A DNA stretch of 64,000 nucleotides. Source: Clostridiales bacterium. GTDB taxonomy: Bacteria; Bacillota_A; Clostridia; Oscillospirales; Oscillospiraceae. Below, piece after piece: positions 34,087 to 42,725 of the stretch. Made by a program: the position numbers and the translations under genes. Each line of letters starts with the position of its first letter. Position 1 is the stretch's first letter. The stretch spans positions 122,984 through 186,983 of the forward strand of contig SFKX01000003.1 in the NCBI GenBank assembly GCA_004553625.1, written 5' to 3'. The notes under the pieces are model-generated. The model was not told the origin of the DNA. It made no database searches and was given only the letters and a program-made list of their open reading frames with translations.

Positions 34087-35309
34087 CACCAGACCAACTC
34101 CTTCGCGGCGGCGGGATGCCTGTTCACGATGATCTCGGCTACCACCCCGCCCTTCATGCGGATGACGCGGTTGGCCATCTTGGCGATCTCCTCGTTGTGC
34201 GTGACCATGAGCATGGTCGTGCCGGCCTTGATTACCTCCTCGAGCACGGTGAGAACCTCGATGCTGGTCTCGTAGTCGAGAGCGGCGGTGGGTTCGTCGG
34301 CGAGGATGAGGCGCGGCTTCTTCATGAGCGCTCGGGCGATGGAGACGCGCTGCTGCTGGCCGCCGGACATCTGGGAGGGGTAGTTGTCCTTCCTGCCCAG
34401 CAGACCGACACGCTCGAGTGCGGTCTCGGCGTCCATCGGGTCCTCGCACAACTCGCCTATGAACTCAAGGTTCTCCTTGGCCGTCAGCGTAGGCATGAGG
34501 TTGTAGGCCTGGAATATGAAGCCCACGGAGTGCCGGCGGTACATGGTGAGTGTCTTTTCGTCGGCGTGGGAGTAGTCCTCGCCGTCAAAGAGGAAGGTGC
34601 CGCCGGTGAGCTGGTCCATTCCGCCTATGATATTCAGCATCGTGCTCTTGCCGCAGCCGGACTCGCCGAGGATGACCAGGAACTCTCCCTCGCGCACGTC
34701 GAGGTTCACGCCCTTGAGTATCTGTATCTGCGTGTCGCCCTGTCCGAAAACCTTCGTCACGCCGCGCAGTGAGATGATGGACTTCTTCTCCTCCGCAAAG
34801 CCGAGATTCAGGCCGCGCCCGTCGATGGCGATGGCCGTGAGCATGGCGAGGTCCTCACAGAGCGCCACGTCCGCGTCGTCGTAGAGTGAGCCGTCCTTCT
34901 TGTTGATTATCTGGATGCAGCCGATGGTCTCATATTTGTTGATGAGCGGAACGCAGACCATGCTCTTCGTCACAAAGCCCGTGGCCTCGTCGAACCGCCC
35001 GGCCCAGCGTTCGTCCTTCTGGCAGTCCTTTACGACTGTGGTCTTGCCCGACTGCACGACCTGGCCCGCGATGCCCTCGCCCTCAGCCAGACTCATGCCC
35101 GTGAGGTCTGCCCCGCCTATGATGAAAGAGGGATATATGCGCCTGTCCCCGGCAGAGTTGTAGAACCAGATGGTCCCCGCTTCGGCGCCCACCGCTTTTA
35201 CTACCTCGCTCAGACTGGTGCGCAGCGCGTCCTCAAGAGACTCCGCCTCTTGCAGCAGCTTTGTTATCTCCCATACAACTTGCGTATAGTTGAGCCTGTT
35301 GCTTTTCAT
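34086..35309 (-). CDS. GAF domain-ABC ATPase fusion (MacB/LolD-type)
   Basis: 407 residues. A GAF domain (about 15-175: AEAGTIWFYNSAGDRR..., GEGIAGQVVQSGKTTVVKD, VCVPLINKYETIGCIQIINK) is joined to an ABC ATPase (about 180-400) with Walker A GESGCGKST, signature MSGGQQQR, Walker B LILADEPTAALD and H-loop VTHN. GAF domains bind small ligands such as cyclic nucleotides; fusion to a MacB-type ATPase is unusual and suggests allosteric control of the partner permease. ATG 35309 follows GAGGGTGG; an earlier TTG lacks support. First gene of the six-gene operon. Confidence 0.9.
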   Translation of the reverse strand: MKSNRLNYTQVVWEITKLLQEAESLEDALRTSLSEVVKAVGAEAGTIWFYNSAGDRRIYPSFIIGGADLTGMSLAEGEGIAGQVVQSGKTTVVKDCQKDERWAGRFDEATGFVTKSMVCVPLINKYETIGCIQIINKKDGSLYDDADVALCEDLAMLTAIAIDGRGLNLGFAEEKKSIISLRGVTKVFGQGDTQIQILKGVNLDVREGEFLVILGESGCGKSTMLNIIGGMDQLTGGTFLFDGEDYSHADEKTLTMYRRHSVGFIFQAYNLMPTLTAKENLEFIGELCEDPMDAETALERVGLLGRKDNYPSQMSGGQQQRVSIARALMKKPRLILADEPTAALDYETSIEVLTVLEEVIKAGTTMLMVTHNEEIAKMANRVIRMKGGVVAEIIVNRHPAAAKELVW

Positions 35310-35437
35310 TTTTACCACCCTCAACTCTCCATGAATTCTAAAACGCCGGCACCCTGTGTTTTCAGCTTTTCTAAGCCGGCCGGTCTCAGCGCCGGCTGCT
35401 CCAGCAAACTAGAACTTTATGTAAATAAACCTGAACT

Positions 35438-35466
35438 ATTCTAGCACGTTAGTATTAGTTTTTCAA
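35438..35466 (-). promoter_or_regulatory. Predicted promoter of the GAF-ABC/cyclase operon
   Basis: On the minus strand TTGAAA (35461-35466), 17-base spacer, TAGAAT (35438-35443). The leader of about 120 bases holds a GC-rich AGCCGG...CCGGCT stem but no riboswitch I recognise. Confidence 0.7.
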
Positions 35467-35527
35467 GTCGTACATGGGCGTACATTTCGCAATCGGCTCC
35501 AAACAGCGCCGGTCTCTTGCGCCGAAC

Positions 35528-35565
35528 AAAAAAAGGAGAGCGCATCTCACGATACGCTCTCCTTT
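35528..35565 (-). terminator. Intrinsic terminator after galK
   Basis: AAAGGAGAGCG (35532-35542) pairs with CGCTCTCCTTT (35555-35565); on the minus strand the hairpin is followed by seven T. It ends the mgl-galK transcript about 15 bases past the galK stop. Confidence 0.88.
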
Positions 35566-35580
35566 ATTCTTTCATTCCGT

Positions 35581-36873
35581 TCAGGGCCAGAGTGTTGTGC
35601 CGCCCACCGGGCGTATGCTGAGCACCTTGCAGCTCCCTTCACCAAGGACGCTCTCCGTCTCCGCCTTGAAGCTTTCCAGCATATCCAGCGGCACAAAGGC
35701 CTGGATGGTCCCCGCAAAACCGCCGCCGTGTATGCGGCAGGCGCCCCTGCCCTCCAGCGCGCGTTCGGCCACGGTCAGCGCGACGGCTATCGCCTGCTCC
35801 TTCACCGCGCCCGTCGGCGTGATGTTCTGCAAAAGCTGCCAGGACGAGCGTCCGGACTCCCTCACCATTGCGAGGAAAGCGTTCATGTCGCCGTGCTCCA
35901 ACGCGCCCGCCTCCTCCGCGGCGCGCCTGTCGTCCGCGAAAAAGTGCAGGCAGCGCAGTACGGCGCGGTCGCCGGCGACCTTCCTCAGCTCCGGAAGGGC
36001 GCGCAGAAACTCCGCCTCGTCCACCTCGCGCAGGACGCTCTTGCCAAAATAGGCCGAGACCGCCGCCATCTCCTCCGGGATGGAGGCGTACTCGCCGGTG
36101 AGCGCCGCGTGGCTCGCTCCGGAGTCGATGATGCAGAGGGCGTAACCCAGCGCCTCCAGGTCCACCCTGACGCTCCGTACCACCGGCGAGGCAGGGTCCG
36201 CAAAGTCTATGGCCACAGCTCCGCCTACAGAGGAGGCCATCTGGTCCATAAGCCCGCTCGGCTTGCCGAAATAGACGTTTTCGGCCCGCTGGCCCAGCTG
36301 GGCTATCGTCACGGCGTCGAGCTCGCCGCCGCAAAAGAGTCGGTTTTCAATGACGCCCAGCAGCACCTCACAGGCCGCCGAGGACGACAGGCCCGAGCCC
36401 GGAAGCACCTCGGAAGCCGCGTATACGTCGAAACCGCCGACCTCATAACCGCGCTCCTTCACAAGCCCGGCCATGCCGCGCACAAGCGCCGCGGTGCTCT
36501 CCCGCTCCGCGGCCTTGGGTATGAGCTCGTCGAGCTCCACCTCAACCATGGGCCAGCCCTCGGACTGGAAGCGTATCCTGTTCGTACCGTTCTTGGCCGC
36601 GCAGGCGAGGAAGTCTAGGTCCACCGCCCCGGCGAGCACCCGGCCATGCTGGTGATCGGTGTGGTTACCGCAGATCTCCGTACGTCCAGGAGCAGAGCAG
36701 AGCGCCACGGGCCTCTTATCATCCGCGCCGAAGCTGCGCTCGAAACCCTCGAGCACGTTTCTGACTTTCGCCCGGGCCTTTTCCGTCTCGCCGTATCTGA
36801 GCTGAACCAGCCTTTCGTCCAGCTCGCCCGCATCCAGCGCACGGCGCACCGCGCCCAGTTCTTGTAATGTCAT
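35581..36873 (-). CDS. galK: Galactokinase
   Basis: 430 residues, cytosolic, GHMP kinase family; phosphorylates galactose to galactose-1-phosphate. The galactokinase signature GRTEICGNHTDHQHGRVLAGAV (about 63-84) and the GHMP phosphate-binding loop LPGSGLSSSAACE (about 157-169) are present, with GGGFAGTIQAFV near the C-terminus. The family norm is 385-400, and the extra length is at the N-terminus. ATG follows AAAGAGG. Last gene of the mgl operon, separated from mglC by a 13-bp-stem hairpin. No galT or galE in the window. Confidence 0.93.
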   Translation of the reverse strand: MTLQELGAVRRALDAGELDERLVQLRYGETEKARAKVRNVLEGFERSFGADDKRPVALCSAPGRTEICGNHTDHQHGRVLAGAVDLDFLACAAKNGTNRIRFQSEGWPMVEVELDELIPKAAERESTAALVRGMAGLVKERGYEVGGFDVYAASEVLPGSGLSSSAACEVLLGVIENRLFCGGELDAVTIAQLGQRAENVYFGKPSGLMDQMASSVGGAVAIDFADPASPVVRSVRVDLEALGYALCIIDSGASHAALTGEYASIPEEMAAVSAYFGKSVLREVDEAEFLRALPELRKVAGDRAVLRCLHFFADDRRAAEEAGALEHGDMNAFLAMVRESGRSSWQLLQNITPTGAVKEQAIAVALTVAERALEGRGACRIHGGGFAGTIQAFVPLDMLESFKAETESVLGEGSCKVLSIRPVGGTTLWP

Positions 36874-36895
36874 AACGAACCTCTTTCCGCAGAGT

Positions 36896-36938
36896 TAAAC
36901 CGCTGCAAACTGCGTTGTGCGCGTCTTGCAGCGGTTTA
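36896..36938 (-). other. Intercistronic hairpin between mglC and galK
   Basis: TAAACCGCTGCAA (36896-36908) pairs perfectly with TTGCAGCGGTTTA (36926-36938) over a 17-base loop, 13-bp stem. No T-run follows on the minus strand, so it is more likely a processing or stability element than a terminator. Confidence 0.65.
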
Positions 36939-36956
36939 CTGCTTTTTCTCTTTCGA

Positions 36957-38615
36957 TTACTTCTTCTGGACGTACTTCAGGCAGTCCAGCATGACCGCGA
37001 CGAGAATGATGATACCGGAGAACACGAACTGCAGGTTGGTATCGATGCCCAGCGTGGTCAGGGAGTAGGTCAGCGCGGTGAAGATGAACACGCCGACGAC
37101 GACGCCGGAGATCTTGCCGATGCCGCCGGTGAAGGATATACCGCCGACGACGCAGGCCGCGATGGCGTCCATCTCCCAGCCCTGGCCGTAAGCCGCGGAA
37201 CCAGAGCCAATCATGCGGATGCACTCGAGCCAAGAGCCGAAGCCGTAGAGCACGCCGGCCATGATGAAGGCGCCGACCGTGACCTTGAACACGGAGATAC
37301 CGGAGACGGAGGCCGCCTCAGGGTTTCCGCCGACGGCGTAGAGGTTTTTGCCAAAGGTGGTCTTGTTCCAGATAAACCACACGACCACAACGGCAGCCGC
37401 CGCCCAGAGTATGATGGTCGGGAACTTGCCCAGGCGCGGGATTATCATGGTGGGGATAGTGCTGTCGATGCCGCCGAAGGAGACGCCCTTCGTCGAGTAG
37501 GTGACGAGGCCGAAGATGACGAGCATGTTGGCCATGGTCGAGATGAAGGGGTGCATTTTGAACTTCGCGGTGAAGAATCCGGCTATCGTGGTGAAGATGG
37601 TGCACAGCACGATGCAGACGAAGAGCGCGAGGAACACGCGGCCGAGCAGCGGCACGCCGGTGAAGTCGAAGACCTTACCGAATACAGAGCCGGTGTTGGG
37701 GCCGTTGTGCATGATGATGGTCGCGGCGGTCATGCCCATACCGACCATACGGCCTATGGACAGGTCCGTGCCGGCCAGCAGTATCAGTCCCGCGACGCCC
37801 AGAGCCAGGAACATGCGAGGCGAGGCCTGGGACAGGATGTTCAGGATATTGTTCACGGTGAGCAGCGGCACGCCCTTTATGATGGGCGTCACGATGCACA
37901 GGCCGATGAAGATGATGATTATTGCTATGTACAGGCCGTTGCGCAGGAAGAAGTCGCGCCGGTTGAAGGTGTAACGGTAGTTCTCCGCCTTCTGGGCCAG
38001 GCTCTCTCCGGCGGTGAACTTCGACATGCGGAGCAGGTCGATGAGGTGGTACTTGTGGTCGAAGGCCGCGTGGCGCCTGTCCTTTATGCTCTGCTTTTCC
38101 TTGAGCAGGGACATTTTCGCGTCGAAGAGGCGGTTTTTGTGGACGTATTTCTCGTCCTTGAGCTCCTGCTGATCGGAGAGCTTCGCCACCGTCTCCTGGT
38201 GCTCGCGGTTAAGCTGCTCGACTGCCTCTTTATAGTGGGTCTGGGCGAGGACGTTCTCATCCCTGCAGCTTGCGCAGACGGCCTGATAGTAGGCGCCGTA
38301 GTTGGCCTTGAGGTAGCTTTCGGCCTCTGCTATGAGCTCGGAGACCTCGGCCTTGTTCTTCGCCTCGACCTCCTTGGCCTTGGCGAGCTCCTGCTTGAGC
38401 TCTGCGGCGCGTTTCTGCTTTTCATCAGCCGTATAGATGCGGTCGCGCTTGAGGTTTTCGAGGCTGTTCTGTATATCCAGGACCTTGTCCGTGCCGTTCA
38501 GACGCAGGGCGTTTATCTTCTCCTGTATGGCGCCCACATACTCGTCGATCGGCTGCAGGAGCTGAGCTTCCTGCTCAGCCGTCAAAATTTTCGTGATTTC
38601 TGCTGCCATAAGCAT
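36957..38615 (-). CDS. mglC: Galactose/methylgalactoside ABC permease MglC with ~220-residue N-terminal extension
   Basis: 552 residues. Residues from about 223 onward form a usual MglC permease (LRNGLYIAIIIIFIGLCIV..., LSQASPRMFLALGVAGLILLAGTDLSIGRMVGM, FGKNLYAVGGNPEAASVSGI). The first 220 residues are charged, helical and coiled-coil-like (QKRAAELKQELAKAKEVEAKNKAE), without a signal, and should lie in the cytoplasm. Standard MglC has about 336 residues. TAGGAG precedes ATG 38615; ATG 38609 is an alternative. It follows mglA by 11 bases. Confidence 0.92.
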   Translation of the reverse strand: MLMAAEITKILTAEQEAQLLQPIDEYVGAIQEKINALRLNGTDKVLDIQNSLENLKRDRIYTADEKQKRAAELKQELAKAKEVEAKNKAEVSELIAEAESYLKANYGAYYQAVCASCRDENVLAQTHYKEAVEQLNREHQETVAKLSDQQELKDEKYVHKNRLFDAKMSLLKEKQSIKDRRHAAFDHKYHLIDLLRMSKFTAGESLAQKAENYRYTFNRRDFFLRNGLYIAIIIIFIGLCIVTPIIKGVPLLTVNNILNILSQASPRMFLALGVAGLILLAGTDLSIGRMVGMGMTAATIIMHNGPNTGSVFGKVFDFTGVPLLGRVFLALFVCIVLCTIFTTIAGFFTAKFKMHPFISTMANMLVIFGLVTYSTKGVSFGGIDSTIPTMIIPRLGKFPTIILWAAAAVVVVWFIWNKTTFGKNLYAVGGNPEAASVSGISVFKVTVGAFIMAGVLYGFGSWLECIRMIGSGSAAYGQGWEMDAIAACVVGGISFTGGIGKISGVVVGVFIFTALTYSLTTLGIDTNLQFVFSGIIILVAVMLDCLKYVQKK

Positions 38616-38626
38616 TTTCTCCTACC

Positions 38627-40135
38627 TTACAGGTATTTTGCGCTGAGTCTCAGGAGCTCTTCCTGATTTGTCTCCTTCGTGTTCACGATGCCGGAGAGGT
38701 GACCGTTGGACATGACGCCTATGCGGTTCGTGATGCCCAGGATCTCGGGCATCTCGGAGGAGACGACTATGATGGTTTTGCCCGCTTTTGCCATCTTGAT
38801 TATAAGTTCGTATATCTCGTACTTCGCGCCGACGTCTATGCCCCTCGTCGGCTCATCCATCATAAAGACCTGCGGTTCGCGCTCGAGCCACTTGCCGAAG
38901 ATGACCTTCTGCTGGTTGCCGCCGGAGAGACTGGTTATCATGTCGTCCGGACCCATGCACTTGGTGCGCATGGTCTTGATCTCCTTGTTGGTGGCTTTCA
39001 CCATCTTGGGCGTGGACAGCGCGGGGCCGGCCTTATATTGCCTGAGGTTGGCGATGGTCGTATTGAAGGTGAGGTCGCATTTTAAGAAGAGGCCGTTTGC
39101 TTTGCGCTCTTCGGTTATCATTGCAAAGCCGTGCTCGATGGCCTCCTTGGCGTTCGAGAAGTTCATGAGCCTGTTTTTGAAGTACACGCGTCCGGCGGCC
39201 CTGGTGCGCACGCCGAAGATGGTCTCCAGAAGCTCCGTCCTGCCTGCGCCGACAAGTCCGTAGAGCCCGAAGATCTCGCCCTCTCTCACATCGAAGCTGA
39301 TGTCCTGCAAATAAGGCGCGTACTTCGTGGAAAGGTGCTGCACGGAGAGGATCGTGTCGCCCGGGGAGTTGTCCACCGGCGGGAAGCGGCTCTCCAGCGA
39401 GCGGCCGACCATGGCGGCTATGAGCTCGCCCATGTTCGTCTCCGCAGTGGGCTTCGTCATGATCATCTTGCCGTCGCGCAGCACGGATATCTCGTCGCAG
39501 ATCTCGAATATCTCGTCCATCTTGTGAGAGATATAAATGAGCGAGATGCCCTGATCCCGCAGCATCCGCATCATTTCAAAGAGCTTGTCAACCTCCTGCA
39601 CTGTCAGCGAAGAGGTGGGCTCGTCAAGCACTATGACCTGCGAGTTATATGAGATGGCCTTGGCTATCTCGCACATCTGCCGCTGGGAAACGGACATGTT
39701 CCGCATGGGCTGGCTGAGGTTCACCGTCATGCCCAGCTTGCGGAAGAGCTCCGAAGCCTTCTTCTTCATCCCGCCCTCGTCCACGATGCCCGCGCCGTTC
39801 GTCGGGTAGCGGCCGAGGAACAGGTTGTCCGTCACGCTCCGCTCCAGGCACTGGTTCAGCTCCTGGTGCACCATGGCGATACCGTTTTCCAGCGCGTCCT
39901 TCGGCCCGGAGAAGCTGATCTCCTTGCCGTTCAGAAAGATCTTCCCCTCGTCCTTCTGGTAGGTGCCGAAAAGACACTTCATCATCGTCGACTTTCCGGC
40001 GCCGTTCTCGCCCATAAGCCCCATGACAGTACCGCGCTTCACGTCCAGATTGATATGGTCAAGCACCCGGTTCCTGCCGAAGGACTTGCTCATACCGCGT
40101 ATTGACAGGACGATGTCGTTTTTCGCATCTGCCAT
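38627..40135 (-). CDS. mglA: Galactose/methylgalactoside ABC ATPase MglA
   Basis: 502 residues with two ABC modules as in sugar importers of the CUT2 class. N-terminal module: Walker A GENGAGKST, signature MSVSQRQ (degenerate as usual for CUT2), Walker B IVLDEPTSSL. C-terminal module: degenerate Walker A GLVGAGRTE, signature LSGGNQQK, Walker B MMDEPTRGID. The pattern matches the MglA/RbsA family. Its gene follows mglB after a strong hairpin, implying lower translation than the binding protein. Confidence 0.95.
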   Translation of the reverse strand: MADAKNDIVLSIRGMSKSFGRNRVLDHINLDVKRGTVMGLMGENGAGKSTMMKCLFGTYQKDEGKIFLNGKEISFSGPKDALENGIAMVHQELNQCLERSVTDNLFLGRYPTNGAGIVDEGGMKKKASELFRKLGMTVNLSQPMRNMSVSQRQMCEIAKAISYNSQVIVLDEPTSSLTVQEVDKLFEMMRMLRDQGISLIYISHKMDEIFEICDEISVLRDGKMIMTKPTAETNMGELIAAMVGRSLESRFPPVDNSPGDTILSVQHLSTKYAPYLQDISFDVREGEIFGLYGLVGAGRTELLETIFGVRTRAAGRVYFKNRLMNFSNAKEAIEHGFAMITEERKANGLFLKCDLTFNTTIANLRQYKAGPALSTPKMVKATNKEIKTMRTKCMGPDDMITSLSGGNQQKVIFGKWLEREPQVFMMDEPTRGIDVGAKYEIYELIIKMAKAGKTIIVVSSEMPEILGITNRIGVMSNGHLSGIVNTKETNQEELLRLSAKYL

Positions 40136-40187
40136 TCTAGTTACTCCCGTTTAAGAATTGCCGGCTTTCCCCGGCTTTCATCACAAA

Positions 40188-40224
40188 TTGCTATCAGGGG
40201 GATGCTTGATCCCCCTAATAGCAA
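40188..40224 (-). other. Intercistronic stem-loop between mglB and mglA
   Basis: A 16-bp stem (40188-40203 with 40209-40224, one G-U pair) closed by a five-base loop. No T-run. It sits about 37 bases past the mglB stop, a spot where many binding-protein operons carry a hairpin that protects the upstream message from 3' decay and sets the stoichiometry. Confidence 0.75.
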
Positions 40225-40261
40225 AGGTTTCAGTTAACTGTGAGTTTTACTGCGCGCCGGC

Positions 40262-41563
40262 TCACTGGCTGAGGAGGCCGGTGTAGGAGGCGGCGTTGTC
40301 GGTTTTGACCATGTTGATGGCGAAGGCATCATACATGTCGGGGTTGCCCAGACGGTTGGTGATGTTGGACTCGGTCTGGCCGTCGCCGGCTATGTACTCG
40401 ACGTTCAGGTTCAGCAGATCGTCGTACTTCTGGAGCAGCGGCTGATAGGTGGAGCCCAGGAAGTTGTCGGCGGAGTTGTAGATGTTGAGCCAGACGTTCT
40501 TGGTCGGGTGGGCCGTCGCGTCGAGCTGGTTGGAAACGGGCTCGTAGGTGACGGTGGAATCCAGGAAGCTCTCGTAGTTCTCAGCGGTGACGGCAACGTT
40601 CAGGGCGTAGTAGCTGCGGGAGGCCTCGTCGTAGTAGAAGACGTCCTCGGAGAGCACGTTGCCCGCGTCGTCGGCGGTGCCTATGCCGGTGTCGATGTCC
40701 ACACCGTCAAGGGCGTTGCGCAGGACGCGGAGGGTCAGGTAAGCCTGCACGTCGGCGTGCTGGCTGATGGTGCCGCCGTAGCCCTCGGCGATAGCGGCGA
40801 CAGCGTCGGAGTTGGCGTCGTAGCCGAAGGTCGGCACGCCCTCAGCCTTGGACCAGGCGAGGAACATGGACATGCCCATGCCGTCGTTGTTGGAGGCCAC
40901 GATGTCGATCTGCTCACCGAAGGAGGAAGCCCAGGTGCCGATCGCGTTACCGGCGGTGGCGGCGTCCCAAGTGGCGCCAGCGGAGTTCTTCATCTCCTGA
41001 GAGGCCAGCTCACGCACGATGTAGGTGGTGCCGTCGATCTCGAGGGTGCCGTCCTTGACGTAGGTGGAGGTGCCGTCGATGTTGGTGCCGACAGGGGTGC
41101 TGTCGATGACGCCGTCGACCTCGACGGCGGTGCCGAGCGCGCTGCGCACGCCGCGGGTACGGGCGATGGAGTCGTTGTGGCCGATGTCGCCGATAGCCAG
41201 GACGTAGCCGATGATACCGTCGCCATTGCGGTCGAGGTCCTCGATGTTGGCCTTGATGTAGTCAAGGATCATGGTGCCCTGCAGCTCGGCGCCCTGGTTG
41301 GCGTCGAAGCCGACGTAGTAGGTGTTCTCGTTGAAGGTCAGAGCGGCCATATCCAGCTCGCCGGTGGTGCTGTTGGAGGGCTGACGGTTGAACCAGACCA
41401 GGGGCTTATCCTTGTTGGCAACGGTGGTGTCGCCGCCTTCGGGGGCGTCGCTGGCAGGGGCATCGCTGGTGGGAGCATCGCTGGGAGTGCTGTCCGTGCC
41501 GCCGCAGGCCGCCAGGCAGAATACCATGACCAGGGCGAGGATCAGCGCAAGAAACTTTTTCAC
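40262..41563 (-). CDS. mglB: Galactose/glucose-type ABC substrate-binding lipoprotein
   Basis: 433 residues. Signal peptide with lipobox LAACG, Ser/Pro/Asp-rich linker (22-45), then a periplasmic-binding-protein-1-type domain (SIARTRGVRSALG, IDIVASNNDGMGMSMFLAW, VPTFGYDANSDAVAAIAEGYGGTISQHADVQ). Longer than E. coli MglB by about 100 residues. GTG 41563 is chosen since AAAGAGG lies nine bases upstream; an upstream TTG overlaps that ribosome site. First gene of mglBAC-galK. Confidence 0.9.
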   Translation of the reverse strand: MKKFLALILALVMVFCLAACGGTDSTPSDAPTSDAPASDAPEGGDTTVANKDKPLVWFNRQPSNSTTGELDMAALTFNENTYYVGFDANQGAELQGTMILDYIKANIEDLDRNGDGIIGYVLAIGDIGHNDSIARTRGVRSALGTAVEVDGVIDSTPVGTNIDGTSTYVKDGTLEIDGTTYIVRELASQEMKNSAGATWDAATAGNAIGTWASSFGEQIDIVASNNDGMGMSMFLAWSKAEGVPTFGYDANSDAVAAIAEGYGGTISQHADVQAYLTLRVLRNALDGVDIDTGIGTADDAGNVLSEDVFYYDEASRSYYALNVAVTAENYESFLDSTVTYEPVSNQLDATAHPTKNVWLNIYNSADNFLGSTYQPLLQKYDDLLNLNVEYIAGDGQTESNITNRLGNPDMYDAFAINMVKTDNAASYTGLLSQ

Positions 41564-41631
41564 CGGAATCAACCTCTTTCATTTCATTATTCTGAACGGG
41601 TTTCCTCTTAAAACCCATCCATTCTACCATA

Positions 41632-41660
41632 ATCTTATTAAAATATTTTTTGGAATACAA
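41632..41660 (-). promoter_or_regulatory. Predicted promoter of mglBAC-galK
   Basis: Minus-strand TTGTAT (41655-41660), 17-base spacer, TAAGAT (41632-41637). A GGGTTT...AAACCC inverted repeat (41598-41616) lies downstream of it in the leader and could be an operator or a leader hairpin. Confidence 0.5.
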
Positions 41661-41753
41661 GGTTAAATTTTACCGAAAGGAAGTGTGATTTTTTATTCGA
41701 TTATAATAATTTATCAAAATGCACCCCCTATCAATTGTGCAATACGCTCAATT

Positions 41754-42725
41754 TTATCGCTGCTCAAATGCAAACAAAGCCTTTTGGCTGTCCATGGTAA
41801 ACATATTCTCTCTATCCACGATCTGGGTAGAGGTATCCACGACCGTTTCCAGTTCTTCTCCCCTGTCCGATAACAGTTTATAGGCGCTCTCCACGCCGAG
41901 GTAGCCCATGGCGTAGGGGTTTTGGACGATGAGCGCGTCCACGCAGCCGTCCTGCAAGCCATCCACCGTAGCGACGTTCGAGTCAAAGCCCACGAGGAAC
42001 ACGCTCTCGGACAGGTCCAGCGAATCCACGGCGTATGCCGCTCCGACGCTGGTGGGCTCGTTGAAGGCTATCAGCACGTTTATCTCCGGGTGCTCCCGGA
42101 GCATCGCCTCCGCGTCCTTCTGGGCCTGACCGGCCTCCGCCAGAGTGTTGATGACCGCCACGACCTCCGCCCTTCCGCTCTCACCAAGCAGTTCCCGCGC
42201 GCCGAGTTCGCGCTCCTGCCCGTTTGCGCTGCTGATATCGTAGTTCACCAGGCCTACCGTCAATTGACCCTCGACGCCGTCAAGCGCCGCCTGCGCCGCC
42301 ATCCTTCCCGCCGCGTGATTGTCCGTTCCTATGTAGGTGCTGACCATTCCGGAGGCCACGCTGCTGTCTATGGCGACGACCTTTACACCCGCCTCCGCCG
42401 CTGCGTCTATGGCCGAGGCGTTGTTCTCATAGTCTATGGCCGAAAACACCAAAGCGTCCGCCCCGGCGGAGACCGCCTCCGCTATCATGCGGTTCTGAGC
42501 CTCATAATCCTCTTCCGTCTCCGGACCGGTGATGTCCAGCCTTATGTTATATTCCGTCGCGGCGGCCTCTGCGCCTGCAAAGACAGAGAGCCAGAACTCC
42601 GTCTCAGTGGACTTTGCCACCAACGCGACCGAGTATTGCTCTGTCTCCGCTCCCGGCGCCGCGCATCCGCTCATCAGGACCCCTGCCAGGAGGGCGCAGA
42701 GCACAGCGGCCTTATTTCTTTTCAT
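41754..42725 (-). CDS. Sugar-binding lipoprotein of a sensory system (RbsB/XylF-like)
   Basis: 323 residues. Signal peptide with lipobox LMSGC (Cys21), then a type I periplasmic-binding domain (YSVALVAKSTETEFWLSVFAGAEAAATEYNIRLDI, DALVFSAIDYENNASAIDAA, STYIGTDNHAAGRMAAQ). Its start overlaps the histidine kinase gene, and no permease is directly attached, so it likely presents its sugar to the kinase, as in XylFII-LytS-YesN systems. The galactose importer is 190 bases downstream, so galactose is a natural guess for the ligand. Confidence 0.85.
   Translation of the reverse strand: MKRNKAAVLCALLAGVLMSGCAAPGAETEQYSVALVAKSTETEFWLSVFAGAEAAATEYNIRLDITGPETEEDYEAQNRMIAEAVSAGADALVFSAIDYENNASAIDAAAEAGVKVVAIDSSVASGMVSTYIGTDNHAAGRMAAQAALDGVEGQLTVGLVNYDISSANGQERELGARELLGESGRAEVVAVINTLAEAGQAQKDAEAMLREHPEINVLIAFNEPTSVGAAYAVDSLDLSESVFLVGFDSNVATVDGLQDGCVDALIVQNPYAMGYLGVESAYKLLSDRGEELETVVDTSTQIVDRENMFTMDSQKALFAFEQR

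Noticed and set aside
41598..41616. GGGTTT...AAACCC inverted repeat as a cre (CcpA) site
   Set aside because: It does not fit the cre consensus and is too widely spaced. Mentioned only as an unassigned inverted repeat.
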